Origin: Paenibacillus sp. YN15 | Lineage (GTDB): Bacteria; Bacillota; Bacilli; Paenibacillales; NBRC-103111 | Reading direction: 5' to 3' | Length of the DNA: 56,021 nucleotides | NCBI RefSeq assembly: GCF_003285005.1 | Contig: NZ_QMFA01000045.1 | Coordinates: 1 to 56,021, forward strand | In this document: piece by piece, positions 1 through 8,630 of the stretch | Position numbering within the stretch: the stretch's first letter is position 1 | Layout: the number at the start of each line of letters is the position of its first letter | Position numbers and translations under genes: made by a program | Notes under the pieces: generated by a model | Database searches by the model: none | Told to the model about the DNA's origin: nothing | The model's input: only the letters and a program-made list of their open reading frames with translations

Positions 1-4
1 GCCT

Positions 5-946
5 TTAGACGCTAGCCGGTGACAAAGGCTTATAGCCGCAGAGCAAACCACCCGTTTGACGGGTGGTTTGCTCTGCGGTTTGATAGGCTTGCGCCGTTGC
101 TTCGAAATCCTGCAGCGTATCCTCCGCCTCCGCCGCAAACCCCAAGCTGCGGAATATGGCTGCACTTTCAGCCGCAAGGGCTCTTCCCGCAGCGGTGTGG
201 CCATGAGCGGCCAGATGAAGGGCTTCGCTTCTTTTGGCAAGTATCAGCTGATGCAGATAGGCCTTATTCTTAGGCAAGGCGCGGAGCTTCAGGAGCCACT
301 GGTCGCCTTCCTCCCGCCGGAGGCGGCGGTAGCAATGGGTAATATAGTTAGTCAGCAAATTGTACATTCTTTCCTCATAATGGGGATAGTCCTCATAACG
401 CCGGAGGCTATCATAGCAGCTTTGCATAAACAACCGCTGAGTATCGGCATCGAACAGATAATAATAGGAGGAAAACAGGTTGATTTCCTCCAGCATCCAG
501 GATTCCTTCTTCAGCAGGTAATCCGCCAGGAACCGCTGCTCGTTTGTCGGAATGGGAGCGGGGGGCCGGGAGGTTCCGGAGGAAAAGGAATATAACATGG
601 CCCGGGACAAATAGGCAATCACCTTATTGTAGTCGGATTTATCGTTCCGGTGCAGAAGGTACAGCTCCTCCAGCTGCTCCCGCTTCTTGCTGTTGGCGGC
701 AAGGGCGAAGCTGCGCCACAAGGAAACCGATTCCGGATTCCGGTACCCGGCACGGATAAACTCAAATTCCTGCAGGGTGACGCAAAGCCGCTCCAGCACC
801 TGCATCAGGTCATGGTAGCTCAGCACGGCTTTTCCCTGCTCGAAGGAAATGGCGTAGCTTTTGGACACAATCCCCGTATAGATTTCCTTCTGGGAAAAGC
901 CCTTCGACAGCCGGATGCTGCGTGCGGTTTGTCCGGGATGGCTCAT
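5..946 (-). CDS. Rgg/GadR/MutR-like helix-turn-helix regulator
   Basis: A 313-residue cytoplasmic regulator. Residues 1-65 form an XRE-type helix-turn-helix with the divergent recognition segment SKSYAISFEQGK that is common in the Rgg/MutR group. The rest is an all-helical repeat region of the kind that binds peptide pheromones in this family (family knowledge; no pheromone gene was found here). The start is supported by AAAGGAGAG just upstream of ATG 946. It is divergent from an MFS transporter, its most likely target (inference). Oddity: the last 25 or so codons run through a perfect 20-bp palindrome (36-78), so the C-terminus may be extended past a lost stop codon; relatives usually end near 280-290 residues. 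Confidence 0.75.
   Translation of the reverse strand: MSHPGQTARSIRLSKGFSQKEIYTGIVSKSYAISFEQGKAVLSYHDLMQVLERLCVTLQEFEFIRAGYRNPESVSLWRSFALAANSKKREQLEELYLLHRNDKSDYNKVIAYLSRAMLYSFSSGTSRPPAPIPTNEQRFLADYLLKKESWMLEEINLFSSYYYLFDADTQRLFMQSCYDSLRRYEDYPHYEERMYNLLTNYITHCYRRLRREEGDQWLLKLRALPKNKAYLHQLILAKRSEALHLAAHGHTAAGRALAAESAAIFRSLGFAAEAEDTLQDFEATAQAYQTAEQTTRQTGGLLCGYKPLSPASV
36..78. repeat. Perfect 20-bp inverted repeat with 3-nt loop
   Basis: Arms 36-55 and 59-78 pair without a mismatch around a TTG loop. The arm begins CCGCAGAGCAAACC. It looks like the stem of a bidirectional terminator, but neither side has a clear T-tract and it lies inside the 3' end of the Rgg-like reading frame. Confidence 0.85.
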
Positions 947-967
947 CTGGATCTCTCCTTTTGGTCC

Positions 968-995
968 ACTATACTATACCTTCTGAAATCTGCAA
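968..995 (-). promoter_or_regulatory. Putative sigma-A promoter of the Rgg-like gene
   Basis: Read on the minus strand: TTGCAG (995-990), 16-bp spacer, TATAGT (973-968). It lies 22 bp before ATG 946. A separate TATACT at 1008-1013 on the plus strand could be the -10 of the divergent MFS gene, with no good -35. Confidence 0.45.
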
Positions 996-1054
996 ATCCC
1001 CATCCTTTATACTGGGAACCGGAAGACGATCATCCGGAAGAAGGAGGGGCTCCT

Positions 1055-2326
1055 ATGCAGCTATTCCGTCAAAACCCGCTGTACCGCAGCTTATTATCCT
1101 CGGGAGCCGTGTCGGCTCTGGGCGATTCCATCTATTATATTGCGCTGTTGACCTATGCCGGCGGCTTTCCCCATCCGTCCCGGGCCATCCTGTTGATTTC
1201 CCTGTCGGAGACCATCCCCGGAGTCCTGTCTCTATTCCTGGGGGTGCTGTCAGACCGGGCGGCGGATAAGGCGCGTCAGCTGTATGCAACCTTTTGGCTG
1301 AGGGGAGTCTTATGTCTGGTGATTGGCCTGCTGATGGGTCTGGATGCCTCGTGGCCCATACTTGCTGCTGTTGCCGTCTTCAATTTCGGTTCCGATCTGG
1401 TGGGGAAGTACGCAGCCAGTCTTCAGTTTCCCTTTATGGTGCAGGTGGTAAAGGACGGGCAACTGGAGCAAGCCAGCGGCTGGAACTCTGCCGTTCAGCG
1501 GGTAATGGGAGTGCTGTCCCAGCTGGCCGGAAGCTTCCTGGTGCTTTTGTTCAGCTACCGGACTTTGGCATGGTTGAACGGGGCTACCTTTGCGGCAGGC
1601 GGATTGATCCTGGGCATGGTTCTGAAGAGGCTTATCCAAGTGGAGAAAACCGCCATAAACAGAGAGGAGAGACGGCCTGTATCGGCTTCATTTTTCAAAC
1701 AAATGAAGGGCTCGATCCGGTCACTGGTTGCCAACCGGCAGGTTTTTCCTTCAGTGGTTCAGGTCACACTGGTCAATGCGGCGCTGTTTCCCTTGTCCGC
1801 CTTGTTCTCCATGTATGCAGCGGCCAGCGAGGCTTTTGTGGTGCGCAGCTTTCCCTTTACGGTAGCCTTATTTTCTTCGGCAGGCTCCCTTGGCGTTATT
1901 CTGGGAAATGCGGCTGCCGTATATGGGTTCCGCCGAACCACCCTAAACACCATCATTGGCTGGAATTACGGCTCGGTGCTCGGGCTTTGCGCAGGCTTGC
2001 TGCTGCATTCGCCCTGGCTGTCCATCGGCATGTACACTCTGGCTTGCGCTTGCGTAGGTTTGCTGTCACCCAAATACGGAGCCATGTTTGCCCGGAATGT
2101 GGAACGGGGGCAGCTGGCTTCCATAACCGGCGCCTCTCAGACACTGGGCCATATCGGCGGTCCCGTCAGCAACATCCTTATCGGAGGAATGGCCACAGGC
2201 ATCTCCCTTTTGGCCGGAACATGGGCGTTGGCAACGCTGGTAGCTGTCGGCTTCGCCATTCTGGCGGTTTCCCCAAAAGGAGACGCCGCAGGAAAAAAAT
2301 GTGTTGTGGGAAGGGAAGGATCGTAG
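1055..2326 (+). CDS. MFS transporter
   Basis: A 423-residue membrane protein with about 12 predicted hydrophobic segments and the MFS loop 2-3 signature in the form GVLSDRAADKAR. It resembles the MFS_3 / drug-efflux type found in Bacillota; the substrate cannot be read from sequence. The open frame extends far upstream, but ATG 1055 has the ribosome site AAGGAGGGG six bases before it, and upstream residues are a shadow of the Rgg-like gene. The next small XRE gene follows directly. Control by the divergent Rgg-like protein is inferred from position. Confidence 0.85.
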   Translation: MQLFRQNPLYRSLLSSGAVSALGDSIYYIALLTYAGGFPHPSRAILLISLSETIPGVLSLFLGVLSDRAADKARQLYATFWLRGVLCLVIGLLMGLDASWPILAAVAVFNFGSDLVGKYAASLQFPFMVQVVKDGQLEQASGWNSAVQRVMGVLSQLAGSFLVLLFSYRTLAWLNGATFAAGGLILGMVLKRLIQVEKTAINREERRPVSASFFKQMKGSIRSLVANRQVFPSVVQVTLVNAALFPLSALFSMYAAASEAFVVRSFPFTVALFSSAGSLGVILGNAAAVYGFRRTTLNTIIGWNYGSVLGLCAGLLLHSPWLSIGMYTLACACVGLLSPKYGAMFARNVERGQLASITGASQTLGHIGGPVSNILIGGMATGISLLAGTWALATLVAVGFAILAVSPKGDAAGKKCVVGREGS

Positions 2327-2411
2327 TACATTAAGAATCAATATATTTACTCCCGGAGCGCCAGGGATTGCAGCCATCATGAATTCCAGGGAGAAGAAAG
2401 AGGAAACGGCA

Positions 2412-2618
2412 ATGACATTCGGCCAAAAAATCGAGCTGCTGCGCACGCAGCGGAATATGACCTTGCGCAAGCTGGCGGAAAAAAGCGGCATCAGCTATTC
2501 GCTGATCCAATCCATTATACAGGATGACCGGGTACCGGCGAAGGAAGCGATTCCCTCGCTGGCCCGGGCATTGTTTTATGAAGATGTGGAAGAACTGCTG
2601 AAGCTGGCCGGGTATTGA
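2412..2618 (+). CDS. Small XRE-family DNA-binding protein
   Basis: A 68-residue protein that is essentially one lambda-repressor-like helix-turn-helix: FGQKIELLRTQRNMTLRKLAEKSG, then a recognition helix in SYSLIQSIIQDDR. ATG 2412 is chosen over ATG 2379 and the upstream frame because AAAGAGG sits at the right distance and the extra N-terminal residues are not domain-like. Target unknown. It may be co-transcribed with the MFS gene before it and the DUF1294 gene 36 bp after it. Confidence 0.7.
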   Translation: MTFGQKIELLRTQRNMTLRKLAEKSGISYSLIQSIIQDDRVPAKEAIPSLARALFYEDVEELLKLAGY

Positions 2619-2654
2619 ATATTTTTGAGTAGGAAGTAGGAAGGAGGGAGCAGA

Positions 2655-2936
2655 GTGGGAATCGTTGTAGGCGCCTATTTGCTGGTCATTAATCTGGTAG
2701 GCTTCGGATTTATGCGCACGGATAAATTGCGTGCCAAACAAAAGAAATACCGCATTCCCGAACAGCGCTTATTCCTCACGGCGATTCTGGGCGGATCGGT
2801 GGGCATTTTGGCAGGCATGCAGATGTACCGGCACAAGACCAAACATGCGACTTTTTTTGTAGGCATTCCGATTATATTGGCCGTTCAGATGGTTGTGGCC
2901 GGATATATGCTTGGAAGGCTGCTGATCGAATCATAA
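2655..2936 (+). CDS. DUF1294 small membrane protein
   Basis: A 93-residue membrane protein of the DUF1294 family. The core motif FMRTDKLRAKQKKYRIPE followed by GGSVGILAGMQMYRHKTKH is typical, with hydrophobic segments at about residues 3-20, 40-55 and 70-90. The family has no assigned biochemical role; it is often fused to cold-shock domains in other bacteria. GTG 2655 is preceded by AAGGAGGGAG. Confidence 0.85.
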   Translation: MGIVVGAYLLVINLVGFGFMRTDKLRAKQKKYRIPEQRLFLTAILGGSVGILAGMQMYRHKTKHATFFVGIPIILAVQMVVAGYMLGRLLIES

Positions 2937-3578
2937 GCTGCAATGCCAAAATCAGTGCTCGACGCCACGGACTGATGGATGTGAGACCATGCCATGGTCT
3001 GACGCTAACGGCAGTGGGAGCTCTTATTTCTGCAAAAACACCGTTTCAGAAAATCTAACGGCGGCAACAGCCGCTATTGGGACCGATTGCTCCGCTGCAA
3101 GCCCTTTTTTAGCCCAATAAGGGCTCCTGCTTCCGTTAGATTTGGCAGCCCCCCGTTTTGGAGCAAATAGAGGCTCTCACCGCCGTTAGAAATCGGGGCA
3201 TGTTCTGCGCTAAACTGCCCATGAACAGACAAATAGGCAGAGGCGCGGTCAAACACTGATTTATGGTTAGAGCCATAATTAAAGCCGAAAATTAAATTTG
3301 ATTCGATGAATGGTTGTGTGAATGATGCAGGCCGAGCCGCGGTGAATTGATAATTGATAAATTCGGCAAATCCGATAAATCCAGATTAGGCATCGGTTCC
3401 GGACTCTTGCCGCCAATACTTTTACACAAAATTCGTATTTTATACAATAGTCTATATGGCGATATTTTAGGGTTAGCATTAATTGACTTGTTACCGTTGG
3501 ATATGTCTCATGATCAAAATGTTCATGATAGCCGATGGTTCACCGGGAAATGGCCTGGCGCACACCTGCTCATTGCAT
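2937..3578. other. Intergenic stretch without genes
   Basis: No supported gene in these 642 bases. The left half (3005-3189) carries a nested inverted-repeat family described separately. The right half (about 3260-3560) is AT-rich and shows no conserved product in any frame. Confidence 0.6.
3005..3189. repeat. Nested inverted intergenic repeats (CTAACGG family)
   Basis: Four related units each begin CTAACGG: two on the plus strand at 3005 and 3055, two on the minus strand ending at 3139 and 3189. The outer pair share the pattern CTAACGGC-GTG-GAGC-TATTT. The inner pair share CTAACGG-GCA-AGCC-ATTGGG. The whole could fold into a cruciform or long RNA hairpin. Similar AACGG-type units are, from memory, frequent between Paenibacillus genes. 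Confidence 0.75.
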
Positions 3579-4163
3579 TCATAACTTTTCCAAAATAAGT
3601 CTCACTGCTTGCTCAGCGCATAGCCTATAGCCCTCTTCTGTGAGATGGAGCCTGTCTTCGCACTTATAGCAGTTTTTATCCTGGAGCATAAGGGTATATA
3701 AATCATTTATCGTGATTTTCTCTTCAGCCGCCACCCTTTTTGCGGCATCATTATATTGTATTACCCAATCATTGTTATACTTTATGTTCACTCCTGTTCC
3801 CGTGTTATCCATTGAGGACCCGCTGGTTAGGACTGGGGTGGTTGTTGCAAAAATGATGTCTGCCCCATTCCGGCGGATCTCTGCAATAATTCTCTTGAGA
3901 AAATGAACATATTCATCTATCGGGTGTATCGCTTCTGTCATGGGCGCTTCTATATTCATATCCCAGTACCCGTTATTCCAGTGAACCACATCAAACTTTC
4001 CATGCTTGCGGAATAACTGGTTTGCCTGCCAGAGCGTATACGCTGCAAAACGGCCGTTGTCGGCATCATCATAATAAACCTCGCATTTCCCCTTCAACAT
4101 ATCCTTCACGTACTCGTCATACCCCATGCGGATAGAATCGCCCAATAAAAGTACCTTTTTCAT
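3579..4163 (-). CDS. SGNH/GDSL hydrolase
   Basis: A 194-residue esterase-type enzyme without a signal peptide. Block I is LLGDSIRMGY (catalytic Ser in GDS, residues 8-10), block III contains WNNGYWD with the oxyanion Asn, and block V is EDRLHLTEEG with the catalytic Asp and His. Family members remove acetyl or acyl groups from sugars and other substrates. It lies downstream of the xanthan-lyase-like gene on the same strand but after that gene's terminator, so co-transcription is doubtful. A role in deacetylating polysaccharide fragments is inference only. Confidence 0.85.
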   Translation of the reverse strand: MKKVLLLGDSIRMGYDEYVKDMLKGKCEVYYDDADNGRFAAYTLWQANQLFRKHGKFDVVHWNNGYWDMNIEAPMTEAIHPIDEYVHFLKRIIAEIRRNGADIIFATTTPVLTSGSSMDNTGTGVNIKYNNDWVIQYNDAAKRVAAEEKITINDLYTLMLQDKNCYKCEDRLHLTEEGYRLCAEQAVRLILEKL

Positions 4164-4283
4164 ATAAAAATGACACCCCTTTATTAATCAAGCCTCATAT
4201 CAACATTGTAGATGCTCCTGCCGCCTAATCGAAGGTTCATTCTTTGGGTTTCTGCTACAATCGTATAGTGATTTGCGCCAAAA

Positions 4284-4314
4284 AACAAGGACCGCCGGGG
4301 CAACGGTCCTTGTT
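4284..4314 (-). terminator. Rho-independent terminator of the PL8 lyase gene
   Basis: An 11-bp perfect stem AACAAGGACCG / CGGTCCTTGTT with a 9-nt loop. On the minus strand it runs into TTTTTT. It begins 3 bases after the lyase stop codon. Confidence 0.9.
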
Positions 4315-4317
4315 TCT

Positions 4318-7080
4318 TTACTGAGGCGTCAGTTTGATATAGTCATTCGCCAGGGTGTAGCCTGTACTTCCCGCATTTTTACCTGTAACAACGAACCTGA
4401 AGACCTTGGTTCCGGCAGAGTTAAAGGTGAAATTGCCAAAATCCAACTCCTCATACTGAATTGCCGGTGCATACTGGTCTTGCTCAAGACCTACATAGGC
4501 ATTTGCTTGGGGCAGGTAAAGCTTGAATTTGCCTCTTGAATTTAATTTTTTTACTCCCAATTTAATGTTATACGTTCCGCTTGACGGGATATCTAACGTA
4601 TACTCCACATAGTCGTTGATCCCATCGGCATCCAGCTTGTTTCCTGCTCCGTTGGAGCTCATCGAATCCGTAAAATCAGCCTCTGACGCACCTGAAGCTG
4701 TTGTTGGAAGATTTTCCGCCTCATACATGGTCCGCGACAGATTGAATTTTATTTTGAATGCCTTGCCGCTTGCTCCATTGACATTTACAGAAAATTTAAT
4801 AGTCGGGCTAAGCTGGGTCACTGTTATTCCCGCATCTGCCGAGACCGTGCCATATGCGCGCTTATTTATCTCTATATTAATGCTGCCCGTGTTCAACTGT
4901 GTCGGGTCAGATACGGATACTTCAATATCACTTCCTGTGTTTTCCTTGGTCATAACAGCCGCTTTGGAATCACTGGAAATAATCCCCGCCGTATAGCCGC
5001 CATTCCAGAAATTAGCGCCTATGATGTTCAATTTCTCTTCCTTCACCGCATGAACATTTATAGTATTTTCCAGTATGGTAATATTGGGATTCGCAGCGTA
5101 GCTGCTTACCTGTGAGCTGGATTTATTGGGCAGCAGCACATAGGCATAACGGCCATTGGTAGGATTTGAGCCGTGATCCAGCCATAAATTCATATAGTTG
5201 TGAGTGATTGGGTCAGTCGGAGTTCTCGGCCTTGTGTCAATCTGACTCCAACTGCCTGTCCGTGCTTCGCGGGTGCCTTTAACGGTTGCAGAGCCCGGGA
5301 AGTAATAACCGATATCCGAACCAGGCACATTTCCTGCCAGATGAATCCAATTCGTTCCCGCCATAGTTTCGGACCATCCCAAGGAGGTGGGCTTGGCCGT
5401 ACCGTTTACAGTCAGAGCATTATTGCCGCTGCTGGTGAGCTTCCTGTTTTCCACTACAGTTTCAACGGGAATGCCGTCGGTACTGTCAATATCCGAACCC
5501 AGGGCCACAATTTCATCGTCAAACATAAACCAGGATTTTCTTGCTTTTAGGTCTGTCCCGGGTGTGTGAAGATACATGCCGCTCACTCCATACGTATTCA
5601 GAAGCTCCGTCCCTCCCACCCAGCTTTTATCGCTGACATTGCGCGGGGAAACCGTTTTATTCTGAAGTACCGTTGTGCCCGGCAGCCTGAAGCTGTTTAC
5701 CGTAGGCCAGAAACCGTCGCTGAATTGAGAAAGATCATTGTTGTAAAGGAAGGTCATACCGTCGGAAGTGTGCCAGCCCCTGATATTTTCACCGTTGCCT
5801 CTTTCGTAGTTGTATATTCTGGAGGAAAACATGCTGATGCCAAAGCCAAACCCCGGCCTAAGATGGACAGCCCGGTCCATGTTGGGATACTGCTTATGCT
5901 CTATTAGTTCTCCGCGGGAGGCTATTCCGGAATTATTCAAGATTGCATTGGCCAATACGATCATGTCTATAGGTGCATCCGTTACAAAATTATTGTAGGT
6001 ATCCGTCTGAAGCCAATATTTCACCATGCTTCTGTATTTAGCGGCATCTGCCGGCGGGGCAACTTGAGACAGCCGGATAATGGCCCTGATTACCGCATGG
6101 CCTCCAATATGGTCATCCGAATAATATCTGGAGATATTCCTCCCCCTGACCATGTCCATCATGGCGCCTTTATAAACAAGCGGCTCAAAGGCCTCATACA
6201 CCCAGGCATAGACATTTTGATGATCCGCATCCGTTACCTCGTAGGTTGATCCGCTTAAAAGATACATCAGTTTGGCCACATCGGAAAGAAGCGCCGATCC
6301 ATAGCCGCCATTGTAAGGAAACTTGCTATGCTGAATAAAGGAACCGTCGGTATAAAAGCCGTCACCGTTGGTCACGTAATTAAAAACGGCACTTAATCCG
6401 TCCCTGCTGGCACTTACTTTTGCGCTATCCTTTACAATAATTCCCCGTACCCCCACAACTGAAGCCTTCCAAACCCTGTTCGCTCCTGTCATGCTAACCT
6501 TAGGAGTAAATTTATTCACCGCCGTCATATAGTTGGATCTTTGGGCCGAGCTCAGATTGTTATAAAGTAGGACGGTAATATCGTTGAGAGCCATCGGTAT
6601 GCCGATTTCCCAGTCCCACCAATAAGTGGTATCTTCGGTTTTGTTCTCGTTGTAGCGGTTTGTGTACAACCAGTCTAACCCGTCAATGACGTCATTCAAT
6701 AAAGCGCTGTTGTTCTGAAGCGGGGAACCGTACGTGCTATAGGCCACCGCCATGGTCTTCACCCTGCCATAGGTGGCGGTAAGCGCCTTGGAGTCCGCAG
6801 CACCGGATAGATCACTCCAAAGATATGTCCTGCCCGAAGATTTATTCATACTGTCCCAATTGGTTTGGGCGGTATTAGTAATTCTGCTGATTGCCGCAGC
6901 AATATTCGGGTCGGATGTATTATAGCTCGTCCCGCCGGTCAGCATCACCTTCCACTTGCTCCTCAAGGTATCAAATTCATCAGCTGCTGAAGCTTGGTTC
7001 ACGAACACCGGGTTGGCCGACATAAGCAACAAGAGCGTCAACATAATGACGCCCCCCAACCGCTTAACCTTTTTGGACAT
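4318..7080 (-). CDS. Secreted polysaccharide lyase family 8, xanthan-lyase-like
   Basis: A 920-residue secreted lyase. A signal peptide (residues 1-32) ends ASA-AD. The alpha/alpha-barrel holds the PL8 catalytic set: N201 in TGANR, H251 in FIQH, Y260 in NGGYG, and R318/Y320 in ISRYY. These correspond in spacing to N194, H246, Y255, R313 and Y315 of the GL1 xanthan lyase as I recall it, where the last two contact the pyruvylated mannose. Beta domains follow, including SWFMFDDEIVALG. The last 150 residues (YEAENLP onward) look like a CBM6/35-type carbohydrate-binding module. It would cleave mannosyl-glucuronate linkages by beta-elimination. Other PL8 substrates (hyaluronan, chondroitin) are less likely given the resemblance. 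ATG 7080 has AAAGGAGGAG upstream. Confidence 0.85.
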   Translation of the reverse strand: MSKKVKRLGGVIMLTLLLLMSANPVFVNQASAADEFDTLRSKWKVMLTGGTSYNTSDPNIAAAISRITNTAQTNWDSMNKSSGRTYLWSDLSGAADSKALTATYGRVKTMAVAYSTYGSPLQNNSALLNDVIDGLDWLYTNRYNENKTEDTTYWWDWEIGIPMALNDITVLLYNNLSSAQRSNYMTAVNKFTPKVSMTGANRVWKASVVGVRGIIVKDSAKVSASRDGLSAVFNYVTNGDGFYTDGSFIQHSKFPYNGGYGSALLSDVAKLMYLLSGSTYEVTDADHQNVYAWVYEAFEPLVYKGAMMDMVRGRNISRYYSDDHIGGHAVIRAIIRLSQVAPPADAAKYRSMVKYWLQTDTYNNFVTDAPIDMIVLANAILNNSGIASRGELIEHKQYPNMDRAVHLRPGFGFGISMFSSRIYNYERGNGENIRGWHTSDGMTFLYNNDLSQFSDGFWPTVNSFRLPGTTVLQNKTVSPRNVSDKSWVGGTELLNTYGVSGMYLHTPGTDLKARKSWFMFDDEIVALGSDIDSTDGIPVETVVENRKLTSSGNNALTVNGTAKPTSLGWSETMAGTNWIHLAGNVPGSDIGYYFPGSATVKGTREARTGSWSQIDTRPRTPTDPITHNYMNLWLDHGSNPTNGRYAYVLLPNKSSSQVSSYAANPNITILENTINVHAVKEEKLNIIGANFWNGGYTAGIISSDSKAAVMTKENTGSDIEVSVSDPTQLNTGSINIEINKRAYGTVSADAGITVTQLSPTIKFSVNVNGASGKAFKIKFNLSRTMYEAENLPTTASGASEADFTDSMSSNGAGNKLDADGINDYVEYTLDIPSSGTYNIKLGVKKLNSRGKFKLYLPQANAYVGLEQDQYAPAIQYEELDFGNFTFNSAGTKVFRFVVTGKNAGSTGYTLANDYIKLTPQ

Positions 7081-7103
7081 GGATTACTCCTCCTTTATGA
7101 TTT

Positions 7104-7117
7104 TTGAAGCGCTTGCA
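7104..7117. promoter_or_regulatory. CcpA/LacI-type operator candidate upstream of the lyase
   Basis: TTGAAGCGCTTGCA has the perfect AAGCGCTT core of catabolite-responsive elements and matches 11 of 14 positions of TGTAAGCGCTTACA. It lies 24 bp before the lyase start, so a bound repressor would block transcription. Carbon catabolite control is plausible for a depolymerase; the outer bases deviate, so a LacI-family paralogue is also possible. Confidence 0.5.
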
Positions 7118-7249
7118 TTTTTTACGTTTTCTCCTCCCCCTTCATCCGGAAGTTTACGAAACAGCTTCAATATACTGACAATCGGAATTTTCCGATAGAT
7201 GACAGGCTTTTGATTTCTGGTTCATTTGTATGCAATTTTAAAAGCAAAA

Positions 7250-7285
7250 CGCCAGCATTCAGCCTCCCGGCTTGAATAACTGGCG
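7250..7285 (-). terminator. Terminator downstream of the HTH gene
   Basis: Imperfect hairpin CGCCAG...CTGGCG with inner pairing (ATTC/GAAT, GCC/GGC). On the minus strand it is followed by TTTTGCTTTT. It ends the transcript of the frameshifted HTH gene ahead of the lyase promoter region. Confidence 0.75.
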
Positions 7286-7371
7286 CATTGTTAATCAATC
7301 TACGCTTTTCAGCGCCCCATGCTTTATGGATGGGGTGATCCGTGGGACGGATACTTTGAAGCTTTAATCAT

Positions 7372-8342
7372 CTAAGCTTGCCCCAGACATTTCACAATCC
7401 AGTCCTGCAACGATAGCCCTGCCTCCTCTGCCCGCTGGGCCAGTTCTTTCTTCTGCGCTTCCGATACAAAAAAAGTAACCGGCAACAGCCCGGTGTCGAT
7501 GAGCGTGCCGTCATATTTGGATATAACCTCTCCTGACCTGATGAACAGCTTCAGCTTATCGATAAGATCGGGATGTGTGGCCGGCATCACTCCCAGCAGA
7601 ACGGATTTACGCACCTCCAGGATGATTTGCTCGTCTCCCTGGGTTATTTTCATATTGGCCGGACCGGCCTGCTTGAAGAATTCTTCTATAATCGTGAAGA
7701 TGATAGAGTCCTGGAACTTGGGCAGCGGAAATTCAAACCGGGCATAGCCGTACCCGTTAACCGGCTTGCGTTCGTCAATGGAAATCAGGGGAACCCAGCC
7801 TTGGCGTTTGGCTTCATCGTAGCTGAGGATTTCATTATCTCCTGTCCTCAGCTTCGCTTCGACCCTTTTGTTGTTCACCCGCTTTAGTTCCATCACCCTC
7901 GCCACAGAACCGTCCTTCCCAAAAGGCTGGAATAAAAAAACTCCGGTCCGTTTATCGTATAGAACCTCGGATTTCCCGGAGTCGGGATGCTCCCGCCGGT
8001 AACGCTCCAGCTCCTCCTCTTTAATGAAGAAAGTCCGTTTGCCGCGGTACTCCTCCTCATAATAATCCAGAACTCCATCGCGGATCAGCTTATGTATGAA
8101 TGTAGCCGACCTTCCCAGCCGCCGTCCCGCCTCCACCGAGGTCAGATCCTGTTTCACATAGCTCCTCTTAAACGCCTCCACATCCGACGCCCGGAAGCGG
8201 TAGCCCCATCTCCCCGGTGGGTGGTCCGATTTACAGGCTCCAGACGCTTCTCCGGATTTTCGTGATTGATAATCTTGTAAAGCGAGGTGGCCGTGATTCC
8301 AATTTCATTGGCCGCCTGCGTCAAACTCATATAGGTTTCCAT
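7372..8342 (-). pseudogene. HTH (excisionase/MerR-like) DNA-binding protein, frameshifted
   Basis: Two overlapping frames make one protein. ATG 8342 starts METYMSLTQAANEIGITATS and continues to ...HRGDG, then loses frame at the G4 run at 8204-8207. One base more would continue as GYRFRASDVEAFKRSYVKQ into the 269-residue downstream frame (8181-7372). Restored length is about 323 residues. It has two helix-turn-helix motifs (residues about 5-25, and SVEAGRRLGRSATFIHKLIRDG) and a C-terminal region of unknown type ending in a short coiled stretch. It is divergent from the equally frameshifted recombinase, as expected for a recombination-directionality or repressor partner (inference). Alternatives: an assembly error in the homopolymer, or recoding. 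Confidence 0.65.
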
Positions 8343-8435
8343 AATGATTCCTCACCTGATCAAAGTTGATGGATGGATAACAAGCATAATAGGTCATTTC
8401 CTTACTATACTTAAAATTGTTCTATGTTTCAATCA

Positions 8436-8451
8436 GTTCAATAATTTGAAC
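8436..8451. promoter_or_regulatory. Palindromic operator candidate
   Basis: GTTCAA-TAAT-TTGAAC, a perfect 6-4-6 inverted repeat in the AT-rich divergent region between the HTH gene and the recombinase gene. It is a natural site for the HTH protein, but no second copy was found. Confidence 0.45.
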
Positions 8452-8567
8452 GTAAAAGACGCATTTATCTTCCGTATTTATATGGAATGCAATAGTTATG
8501 TTTGAGCTTAAAGAATGTACCGTTATTTTAGGTTGAATATGCAAATGACACATTTCCATAGTAATGA

Positions 8568-8595
8568 TTCAATTAAAGGCAATGTTTGCTATAAT
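8568..8595 (+). promoter_or_regulatory. Extended -10 promoter of the recombinase gene
   Basis: TATAAT at 8590-8595 with an upstream TG at 8587-8588 (extended -10). A weak -35 TTCAAT sits at 8568-8573 (16-bp spacer). It lies 35 bp before the TTG start. Confidence 0.6.
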
Positions 8596-8630
8596 GGAAA
8601 TATAAAATTATAATCAGGCGGTGCAAGCTT

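Noticed and set aside
650-1054. N-terminal extension of the MFS transporter frame
   Set aside because: The extra 135 residues lie over the divergent regulator and promoter; ATG 1055 has a strong ribosome site.
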